From: Litoditis marina
Lineage: Eukaryota > Nematoda > Chromadorea > Rhabditida > Rhabditidae
Length of the DNA stretch: 64,000 nucleotides
Assembly: GCA_964036275.1 (NCBI GenBank)
Contig: OZ038433.1
Span: forward strand, 35,311,336 to 35,375,335
Direction of reading: 5' to 3'
Shown piece by piece: positions 21,301 through 31,283 of this stretch. Under the pieces are notes generated by a model, which saw only the letters and a program-made list of their open reading frames with translations, was not told where the DNA came from and ran no database searches. A program made the position numbers and the translations under genes. Numbering within the stretch: the stretch's first letter is position 1; every line of letters begins with the position of its first letter.

Positions 21301-24261
21301 ATGACAGAACTACGCTTCCTACTTGGTGTTTCACTCGTTTTCATATCCATGTCACTCTTGGTGGTATACGTCCCCGTGATTTTAGTAAGTTGAAACGATT
21401 GAGTAATTGTAGGAAATGAACACTGTGAAACATGAACAGGCTCTGAAAACGGCGAATTCGCCGAAACGTCGCCACAATAAAAATTCCATCATACTACCTC
21501 GTGTACGGTTCAACTATGAAATCGAAACATATAAACAACAATGCCGAGGTTCAAAGAAAGCATGACTTGGAGAATACTGTGACGAAACCCAATATTCTCC
21601 CCATTTCCCACAACGACCTTCTCTCAACCCTTTGAATAGAATAGGACATCGATGGCACAGTTCAGTAGAACGACAATAACAGGTACTGGGGTCGAAGCGT
21701 GAGTTCCGCACTCGCTTCATTTTTGTGGTCATGATTCAACTTGGACTGGTCGACATTGGACAACTGATTATTCATCTGATCAGCGGCCTATTGGTAATCT
21801 TTCAAATCACACTCTCGTTCTGGTGGAACAAGGTAGGTCAAGTATCCAAGTGAGAAGTGAGACAGCAATGCTATTATAAAAGTGGAACATGAACACATTT
21901 TCAGAATTTTTTCAGATAACTACCAACTTAAAGATTAGGCACATGATCTAGATTGGAATTGAGAAGTTCGGAAGATTTGAGGCTTAAAAGGCCCCTATAA
22001 TGTTCTGGTGCTCAAGTGGTTGGCTGAGTTGTACTATGGATGTAGTTTGGGGGTTGTGCTGTGTTTCAACAATGAGAAACAGGCTGTATAGTGTATAAAA
22101 ATGACATTCGTGAAGCATTTATCGGACGCAATGGTGTGGTCATACTTCTGCTTCGAGTCGAAGCAATTTACAGATCTTGGGTGGAGTCATGTTTGCTCTC
22201 TGGATAGCTATGCTTCTTCTCCTTCTCTTGCTCAATCTCGATAGACTGATCGTCGTGGTTCTGTCAAGCTATTTTACCAGACTCGAACTTCAAAGCTATT
22301 CCACTGTAAGAAAACGTATTTTTGTATGATGAAACAGTTTTGGAGTTTCTATGAGCCATTGGAGTAGGTGAACGTTGAATGCTACGTATTATGAGAAGGC
22401 GGTGCAAACTGTTCAAAACTCAGCACAAAGTTTGTCGAACTAACTAGCTTTTTTCTCCACATTGTTACCGCGTAAGCATAACTCCTAAATAGATCTGCTG
22501 CCAATTTTAAGCACATTTAACTTCTTGTTCTACTTTTTACGGTCCTGTTAAATTATATATGCGAAAGTGTTTGTCCTACATACAATAGATCGAGTTTAGT
22601 TTTTAGATCACCAAAAAACCAAGGTGGACCGGTTGAGAGATGCTTGCAGATCAAGGATACGCACAATGTGGTGGCTTAGTACGGTGATAGTGCGGTGCTA
22701 GAATAAGTTGAACGGTCCCTATAATTTGAAGAGGTATACCTTGTAGAGCTCCGTTACCGGGATGTAGGAGAGATTGCTACTGCGCCAATAAAAGTAACTC
22801 AGAACAACATAGTTAGTACAACTTGGCTTCAGGTCTTCTTCATAATAGTCTATGTGGCTTTCGTGGGCACTTTCGTGCTGCACTGCTTTCCTAACTGTGA
22901 TTACACCTTCTATTCCTCGGATTTTCTCTGGTCATACAAATGGTCCGGCTACAGTATTCCACGGGATATTATGGTATTTGCTGGCGACAATCTCACATTC
23001 TCTGTTATCATTTCGTTTTTCTTCACCTATCTCATCATCACTCTCTATCTTCTCTGCACGGTTAGTTGGTTTAGGAGATGTCAAAGACATTTGATTGAAA
23101 GAACAAACTCCAACTATAATTAGTATCTGTATATTAGGTTATTTTATTTGAACAAAATATAATTGTGTCACTAGGACTTTTGGATGGTGGTATGATTAAG
23201 TTAATGTGCTCAGTGAGTCTTGAATCAGGGTCGAAACGGTTTTGAGTACATCTCTCACTGAGCACATTAACTTAATCAGTATCTGTATAGTTATGTTTTT
23301 GCTCAAGTCATTCACACAAATGATTAATATACATGATCAATACAGATGATCAATGCCTAGCCATTTGTTCACACGTGTGATACCACAAAAGTAACTACCC
23401 CAAACGGAACTAGCACAATTGTGTTTATCGTGTTGGTAACTAAACATTTCGAACTAAATTAGGAGAAAAAATCATTTAATTTTCTACTTTAGTTTCGTCA
23501 CTACAAATATTTGTTGTTCTCCTTTACAATTATATTTCCAGGCCAGAAAAGTCTCCACCAGGGAGGTCAGCGTTACGATTCAGGTATTACTTAATTATGT
23601 ACTCTTATGAACCGGTTACAACTACCACAAATGTCATGAAAAATCGGAAATCGGAGTTTGCAGGCATGTACTTTGGTCTTACTGTACACACTCGCGTTCT
23701 TTTATTGGAGCTACTTACCGTCAGTCCAGAGTCCCTTGGTGTCAAATTATATCTGGACAATGTTCTGGATTGCAATAAACGGGGTGCAGCCGGTAGTTTC
23801 GATATGTTTCAATCGGTGAGATAATGTGCATCATCATAAATTATCATTATGATACCCATAAATACTCACTAACTCACTAACTCATGTAACTCAATATCAA
23901 TAAAATGCTTTCGATTTATTTAATTTGTAATATTACACAATCCTCCCTTATGTCGAATTCGGTAGTATAATGTCGAACTCAACGATTAAAATCGAGTTTC
24001 CCGCACAGCTGTCAACCTCCTGCCTGTGTAGGGTACCGTTTAATGTTGTAAAGTGAACAACAAACCAATAAAAAAACGAAATTGGTCATTTGGAATTCAG
24101 ATCATCCACGTTCTGACTACGACGATACAATAAATGTGAGTATTTTGTTTTTCAGAAGACTCCGTGGAATGTTGATCAAAGAAGTACGAGAGATATTAGG
24201 TGCTCCCCCCACCACATCCAACCTGTTCGTGCTAACGAATGCTGTGGCTCCAATCAAATAA
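21301..24261 (+). CDS. Srt-like 7TM chemoreceptor, copy 2 (7 exons, 297 aa)
   Basis: Exons: 21301-21384, 21683-21832, 22174-22305, 22833-23060, 23542-23583, 23664-23815, 24156-24261 (TAA). Every exon has exactly the length of its copy 1 counterpart and all splice sites are canonical, so this is the cleanest member. Exon 1 gives TM1 (SLLVVYVPVIL), exon 2 TM2 (MIQLGLVDIGQL), exon 3 TM3 (ALWIAMLLLLLLLNLDRL), exon 4 TM4-TM5, exon 5 the basic third loop (ARKVSTREVSVTIQ), exon 6 TM6-TM7 (WIAINGVQPVVSICFN) and exon 7 the tail. ATGTTTCAG directly precedes the ATG, as for a spliced-leader acceptor. Family role: chemosensory GPCR at sensory cilia, by analogy to Srt receptors. Confidence 0.8.
23193..23278. 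mobile_element. Short inverted repeat, 86 bp, in intron 4 of copy 2
   Basis: TGATTAAGTTAATGTGCTCA and its exact inverse (TGAGCACATTAACTTAATCA) enclose about 36 bp. The flanking phrases AGTATCTGTATA occur on both sides (23122 and 23278), suggesting a target-site or local duplication. Confidence 0.7.
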
Positions 24262-24950
24262 GATGTGTCGAGCAAAACGAAACGTACTGGTATCCCCTCG
24301 TATAGCTGTTTTATTTATATTCACCAGTCATGTGAGATGCATAAGAGACTCAACCCATACTACGACACTATCATAATCACTTGCACGTGTAATGTTGTTG
24401 TTTTGTAACATCTTGGATGAATATTGACGCTTGAACTATTTATAAAAATATTTCACATATTTATTTAGCCACACTCGTATTTCCGTGAGATCGGGAAATG
24501 GGCGTATGTCCGAGCAAGATCGGATAAAGAGGCTCAGCTGTTCTAGCATGCGTACTCTGCTATAGGATTTGTCAAACCGTTGTGGACACCATACCATCGA
24601 TTTTGTATGGGACGGGGTTGAGCGAGCGGCCAGTTTGTCTATGTATCATTGATCTACTCACTCTCTCAACTGCTGGCAGATTATCAACGACCGCTCGCCC
24701 CGCATCGCTCAATCAATCGAACCCTCTGCTGTCTTTATGGGGAAAATGGCGACTATAGTTTGCAGAGATTTGAACCGTTGAGAACACTAAAAAACAGTGC
24801 GAAAACGATATAAATAAAATAAAAAAACACACGGTGGGTGTTCGCTTTTATATCATATTTGTAAAGTTTTCCTGTTCATCAGATAAAACAGGACAGACAA
24901 AAAATTTGAACGAGACAAAAAATTTTGAAAAAAAAAAACCGGAGCAAGAT
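24262..24950. other. Gene-free stretch after receptor copy 2
   Basis: AT-rich sequence with one GC-richer part (24480-24760) that contains GAGCGAGCGG and CCGCTCGCCC phrases in opposite orientation. No supported gene. Confidence 0.5.
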
Positions 24951-24954
24951 GTGA

Positions 24955-25209
24955 ACTTAATTTTTTTGTTTGTTTTTGTGTTATACGGTCTGTCGAGTCA
25001 ATAAGTAATTACTCAAACTTCGACAAACTTAAAATATGGTACACAGACGAAAAAGTAGATGTCACGGGAGCTTATTGTTCGAAACATAATGACAAGGCTG
25101 CAACTTTTGATCTACTGTTGCTGAGTGTTTCTAGAAGTTTTACCACTCTTCGGTAACCTGCACAAATCCCTACATTGATGGGCCCCCTCTTTTTGACGAA
25201 TCTAATTAA
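24955..25209 (+). pseudogene. Unit X, copy 3: disrupted 5' part
   Basis: Homologous to 17244-17532. The signal-like start has a stop (CAATAA) and a frameshift. After it the frame is open from YSNFDKLKIWYTDEK through AYCSKHNDKAATFDLLLLS to a stop in CTTCGGTAA. The 30-bp segment ending in TTTTAG that interrupts copy 2 at about 17418-17447 is absent here, so copy 2 may retain an intron-like insertion. The unit is then broken by the element at 25210. Confidence 0.4.
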
Positions 25210-27832
25210 AGGAGACCCCAGAGCAACTTCAATAAGGGGTGAAATATTATGAAAAGTTCGAATCTGGCATTACTTTTACAAAACAAGGCCTTATTAAGGT
25301 ATTATTGGGGAATCGAGTTCTAATATATATGCCTCTCCCCTATGTTAGAGTCAGACATGCAGAGTGCACGCGGGATGCGCCTCCCACATGATAGGTCGCA
25401 ATCAATAAAATCATAGAAAGCCGGATATTTGTCAAACGCTGAAGTTAAAACAAAGCAATATTTTGACAAAAATCAAATTTACCAGCGTTTTAGGAAAACC
25501 ATATCTTTTAGGTTTTCAAACGTATGGCACTATGGCAGAAAAGATCGTTTTCACTAGGCAGAGGTCTCTAACGGTGTGTAAATAAATGTTCATATACAAT
25601 ATGAAATAAAAAAACACAACCACTTTATGCGAATTGACAAAGTAGTCCTACAACAATAAAGCCAATCTGACTAATAGAAGATAATCGGAACAATGAAGAA
25701 TTAGACAACATATAAACATCGTGTTATCATTTTCAGAAGTTATTATAGTCTGTTCCACGAAACAATAGCCCTCTACAGTAAGATAATAAAACTTATAGGT
25801 GAATTTATCATATATTATAGATGTTGTATACAGTTTAAACTGTGTGATTTAGTTTTCCACTTTGGGTACTACAAGCATACAAAACAGTGAATCTTGAATT
25901 CTGTTTGTTGGTTAGATAAATGCGTTTGAATTTTTGAAAGATTACTGTAGAAAGTCATCGATTGGTGAAACGAGCTATATATGATTTGAAAACCACCACA
26001 ACGTTAAACAATATGTGACTAGGAATGATTTTACGTACGCTCATGTTCAACCACCTCTATCAAAGTCCCACTAATTCTCTGAACAAAAATTGTAAACGTA
26101 TGAAGTTTTTCAAATGCAAACAGAACAAACCCGAAAACTAAACATCACAAATGCATGCAAAGAACTAACAGAGACTCATAGTGAAAAGCTCCAATAAAGG
26201 AAAGACATCAGAAATCGCCCGGCCAGCAAAACAGTCTGCGTGAACCACTGATTGGCTTCTGAAATTATATGGATTGAAAACTGGATACCTGGATAAACCA
26301 TTTGGGAACCAATCATAGATACCGACCCACGTTTCTCACACTAGAAATTTTATTATTGTTCGCCTGTTCGTCAAGAATGGAACACGAAATAAAAATCAGA
26401 AGCACTCCGAATTTCCTATTTATAACATGAAATGTGATTATTCTGCCGAATGTGAGCCCAGCCTTCAGTTTTTGTATTATTGACTACGCGACCAGAATTT
26501 TTTTTAACAATTACGGTCCTATTTCGACAACATTTGATGTATTTGAATAAAAAAAACGGGATCATTCTTATACAATAGCTACATTGTCGTAATATGTGAC
26601 GAGACTGGAAACATGAACATTTCAGCAATCTGAGTCACTTTTTAGTAGTAAAAGTTCATCAGCATACCTTCTACGAGCCTCTATCCACAAAGCTGGAATC
26701 CTGGAATTGATCCTTCCTATTGGAATGGTTTACTCAAAATCCACCCGTTTCATTCTCCAGAAGGATTGATTGACGAACACCTGAAACAAGTGTACGTTAC
26801 GTTTTTACTTTTCAGCATGAAAATCGAATAATTTGTTTACAAACTACATCAGAAACTGTTAGCTGGGAACAGCACGCGAAACTAGGAAAATACCCAGAGC
26901 ATCCATGAGTACAAATCATGAGTATCCAGGTCTCTTTCAAAAATAAACCAACAACCAACCATATGCAAAAAAAGTCATAAAGCCAGTAATCAAGGGTCGT
27001 TTTATATTTACACTTGACCTTGGTGAAACTTGTATGCCAGATAGGTGCAATTGCTGTATGAGAAGGAACTTTTCAATATAAATACTGTAAAATGTTTGCT
27101 TTTACATCAAAATGAGCAGTTTTTCACGAAGAATCGAGCGAATTTTCTCCTACTTTCTAGCTATTCGGACAACGTCACACAATTAGAGCGATAGTTATTA
27201 TTAGTAATAGTAGATTCATGGCAGGGTATAAAGAGGATAATCAGGTTTATATTGAAAAAAGTTTGCGACTACATGAACGTGAAAAATGAGAGTAAATGAA
27301 CTCACTTCTGCGAGTATGGCAACTGATCATTTGCCGCCCAACAGATGATTGATCCAACACAACATCATCTTCATCGGTATCGATCGAGCAAGAAAGTCGA
27401 AAGGAAATGCCTGAAAACGTGATACATTTGCATGCTGAATGGAGACAAGGGTCTTTTAGGTGAATAGTCAGAAATAGTAGGATAAATATGTAGAGCAAAA
27501 CAAATGATTCAAACAAATCAACAAACGATACACAAATTAAACAATGAATGTAAAATAAAGTTCGTGTGAGCCTTGTGGGATTCCTCACAGTTATTGCTTC
27601 TTCTATTTGTTGATCAATACTAATAACTAAGTTTTGAAAAACACGAATATGAAATTATAATTCGAAATATATGAATAAAGATAAAATCGAATAAAAAAGA
27701 ATCGCGTTTTGCGGTTTTGAGCGCCCCTTGTTCTCTGCCCGGCGCTGACCGCCCCGCGACGCGCAACGCGTCTCATCAAAAGTAGGATAGAGCAGCTCTT
27801 CTGTATTCGGGTTGCTCTGGGGTCTCCTTTAA
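25206..27832. mobile_element. 2.6-kb element with TTAA target duplications
   Basis: The element is 25210-27828 (2619 bp). Its ends, AGGAGACCCCAGAGCAAC and the exact inverse, are flanked by TTAA at 25206-25209 and 27829-27832. X unit copy 2 retains the unoccupied site with a single TTAA at 17529-17532 in the same context (GAATCT..TTAA.TTTTTGCAG). TTAA duplication with short terminal repeats is the signature of piggyBac-type transposition. The interior has no frame resembling a transposase with a DDD/DDE core, so it is probably a non-autonomous derivative or carries unrelated DNA. GC-rich GACGCGCAACGCGTC lies near the right end. Confidence 0.85.
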
Positions 27833-28540
27833 GTTTTTGCAGGCTACTGTGTTAAACAGACCCAGCTCACGTTTTTCTCACAATCGCTATAAACATTCTC
27901 ACAGCCACAAGGATCTATCGAACCTGATTCGTGAACAGAGTTAATTTCAGTTAAATGACACGGTGAGAATGTTGTTGAAGAATCGAATAAATAAAGTCGT
28001 TCTGTACTTTTAGTCTAGCCTCCACGTCATCTCGTATTGTAATTAAATAAATGGCAAGTACAGTAGTCGCATGAGGCGTGAATGAGGGTCATTTTCACAA
28101 ATTCCCGGTTTTCATCTGTTTGGATAGCTTGTTTTTTTTTCAATTGATCCGCTCACATCCTCTATGATTTGCTTTCCATTTCGTTTTGTCAAAGATACGA
28201 AGATAACTATGTATGTCAGATGTAGATGCGGTACTTGGTGGAACTCAGAAATATCTTCCGTTTCCTCGGAGAAACATTGTACAAAACTGCTCAAATTCTG
28301 GAGTTTTCGGACTCACTCAAAACTCGTGAATTATATAGAAAATATAAAACAACTGTGGTGTTTCTTGCTAGAAATTCACACTATGCCGACAGCCAAAAAA
28401 TGGTTGTATTGGGAAACACAACTTTCCTGCAGCGTATTGAAAATACGACTACACTGCCCCCACGGTTCGTCTAATGCGCGCCTTCATTTTTTTAGTTGCT
28501 CCTCAAAAAGCTCCACAAACACATATCAGTAGTGTTCATA
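27833..28540 (+). pseudogene. Unit X, copy 3: distal part
   Basis: After the transposon the unit resumes. It includes the His/Ser-rich fragment (FSHNRYKHSHSHKDLSNL, to TAA near 27958) and the exon 28226-28435 (MRYLVELRNIFRFL ... EFSDSLKTRELYRKYK). The donor of that exon has changed from ATTGTAAGT to ATTGAAAAT, so reading runs to TAA at 28472-28474. A following acceptor-like TTTTTTTAG and LLLKKLHKH peptide are still visible. The copy is a pseudogene. Confidence 0.45.
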
Positions 28541-28549
28541 GTTTGGGAA

Positions 28550-30160
28550 TGTTGCAGGGCATGCTTGACTATTAAAAAAATAACAGAATCGGTTTACGTT
28601 GAGCCGAGTTATAACACTTAGCGTTCTAACCAGGCCAACAGCTTACGTAGTGCATCAGTTCTGTCGTGACGAGATCTTGATTAACAGTTTGTAGCCGGCG
28701 CCTGGAAATTGGGATAGTTACGAAGTTGTGGATTTTTTTAAATGTATCCGCTTCTTCAGTTATCATGCTCTCCTCTCCTCTCTGCCAAGCGGATAGTTCA
28801 CACTGTCCCATCACTAATCTGTCTGAATGAAAATTAAAATATGACACCGAAGTCATTTGCATGTGAATATAGAGCCGTGAAATTGTGATGTTGAGTTGAG
28901 AAGGATTCTGGAGACCGCATTACTTCATCATTGAACAGTACAAAATTCACGTCAAATGTGTTCTCAAACAGTCAGAACATGAACGTTTCTATATCTTATG
29001 TTGAGTCGAAATTAGTTCTACATGCATTAGGATACCTGAGAAAGGGCGACGGTCCTTGCAGATAAATACTCCGTTCCGTGTGAACCGAACTTCCCTGATC
29101 CCATAGAAGTTCCGCGTTCATCCTCAGACTATGCCGCCTCGCTCTGTCTGTGAAAAACCGTCATTTCTGCAAAATTGGTTCCGCCTGTCAGGTTGTTGCT
29201 CCTCTTAATGAGCAAGTATGATACGATAATGAATATTCTGTCTGCTTTCTTTCAATAGCTGAGTGAAAGCGTAATCAGGTGTGCTGTGGTTGAACGAATT
29301 TCATTTTCTTGCAACGAAACAATTACTTTTGTCGACTTGGTTTCACGGCACACATATTGCTCACCCGTGTCCCGGAGCATTCGATATAAATTGTTCGATT
29401 ATATGTTTTTTTGGTTTTCGAGCTTTTCACTGTTTTTGTGAATGTTTTAGAGAAGATAAACAATACTAACGTTCGATTCTGATTTGGTATCAGAACTGGT
29501 GTTTAGAAGAATTTTCGAAAAATTTCAAGTTTGCAGCACATAAAAATCACTGATAACTTTGATACCTAAACACCTAAACATACCTAATAACCTGATAACT
29601 GACTGATAACTGATAACCTACATAAACAGTTCGGGAATGAATAGTGAATGGGCTGCTGCTTCAGCCAATTAAAGTAGTTTCCACTCTAGTGGTACAACGT
29701 TCCGGCTGTGAAACTTCCGGCTTTCATATAGAATATAGTCTAAGTTTTCAAATATCTATATTTTCCGAGTACCTGTCGAAATACGTGTTGATGCGATTTG
29801 TTTACTCAGTTTGAGTAGGTTCGACCGTAAAAAAATAGAATTGGTTTCAAAGAAGACGTATCAACCGGTTGGTAAAGGAACCGTTTCTCTTTATATTTGA
29901 AGTTTGAATTATTATATTCACTGAACCAACGGTGTAACTAACCCCAAACAGTGGTTGAACGTTTATATTATAATGTACTACTATGCAGCTTTTTGCATCT
30001 TTTATCAATGAGTTCATTGAGTATTCATACACGATTGGATAATATTTTTTAGCTTCAAAAATCTTCATGCAAATTAGATTTTAGAGCGACGCTGCCTTTA
30101 AATTGATGCAGAACTGTTATCATGTTGTGGAAAACCGTTATTGGTGTAGTTCATTGGGAA
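28550..30160. other. X-unit flank leading to receptor copy 3, no supported gene
   Basis: 28560-28920 aligns with 6105-6500 and 18300-18720. 29480-29830 aligns in part with 6830-8260 but lacks the two transposons found there. CTGATAACTGA-type short repeats occur at 29580-29620. No coding frame is supported. Confidence 0.5.
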
Positions 30161-30168
30161 CCACAATG

Positions 30169-30180
30169 CTCTCGATGACT
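30169..30180 (+). promoter_or_regulatory. Conserved 12-mer upstream of receptor copy 3
   Basis: CTCTCGATGACT, 67 bp before the start codon of copy 3, identical to the sites at 8789 and 21215. It is followed by GTTTTCCTTGTAACACA, also related to the copy 2 upstream block. Confidence 0.4.
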
Positions 30181-30547
30181 TACTGTTTTCCTTGTAACAC
30201 AGGTGCATCGTCAACGGTGTATAACCGAGTTCCAGATGACACAACTGCGTTTCCTACTCGGCGTTTCACACGTTTTTGTATCCATTGTGCTCTTGGTGGT
30301 CGCCGTTCCCGTAATTATAGTAAGTTTAACGAGAATCATATTATGATTTTTTTTCAAATTCAGGTCGATGAATTCTCTGTTTCCGCTTATTTTTTCACAA
30401 TTCCTATTTGAAGTTTTGCACGATCTCATATTTGTCATAGTACAATCAATCAATTGCATATCAATGTACATGAGTTTGGGTAGAAGTAACAGAGAAGTTC
30501 ATTCTACTTTTCGTTTGTTCATCTAAGCTTACCAATTCGAGACAGTA

Positions 30548-30982
30548 TAGTTCGTTTCACCCATCGATAGCAGACATTTACAGTCGACTTTAGTGGGCAG
30601 AGTCAATTGTGTTGGAAAGTTTCCAACACCGATCAGCCTAATCAAAATTGTGAACCAGCTGGGTATTGAACTCAAAGGCGACGCGGCGCCCACAAGCAAA
30701 CGGCCATCGGAACATGATGGGCAAAACTAAAAATAGTGATATCCAATCACCTTTTCAGGCCGTTTTTCAATGCGTATTTCATCGCACAAAAAGTTCATTA
30801 AATTACTCCCCGATTTGGTGGTAACCTTTTAAAAACAAATAGTTCGCTAAAATCTTAAAATAACCACTTTTTGAGTTTTAATTTGCCATGAAAAGGACTG
30901 GCAAGCTTCCAGATCAGTCGCCTGCAATGTAGGGTGCGCTCGGCCAGCATGGCTGACTGTTATCGATGGGTGAAACGAACTA
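30548..30982. mobile_element. 435-bp TA-flanked MITE at the exon 3 acceptor of copy 3
   Basis: The ends TAGTTCGTTTCACCCATCGA and the inverse TCGATGGGTGAAACGAACTA are flanked by TA (30546-30547, 30983-30984). Copy 1 has the unoccupied site (GAAACAGTACAGTTTTCAG at 10020-10038), so the insertion replaced nothing but lies only 12 bp from the splice site. Tc1/mariner-type TA duplication; no coding frame. Confidence 0.85.
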
Positions 30983-31252
30983 TACAATTTGCAGATCTTG
31001 GGGGGACTCACGTATGCTCTTTGGGTACCAATGCTACTTCTTCTTCTCTTGCTCAATCTCGATAGATTAATCGTCGTAGTTCTATCTGGCTACTTTCCCA
31101 GTCTCCAACTGCAAAAATATTCCACGGTAAGACCAACGCTGCGGTAGCAGTTGAACAAAGTACTGTACCGCTATGGCAAAATCAATGCGTTCTCAGACAA
31201 AAAAAGGTGAACATGTCAGTCTGCGTATCAGCGTACCATATATTCTCAACAT

Positions 31253-31283
31253 CGCGCGCAGCGCAAAGCGCTGCGCAGATTAG
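31253..31283. repeat. GCGCAGCGC-type palindromic repeat (copy 4)
   Basis: CGCGCAGCGCAAAGCGCTGC followed by GCAGATTAGTTTTCG, in intron 3 of receptor copy 3, the same intron that carries the related copy at 10314 in receptor copy 1. Confidence 0.65.
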
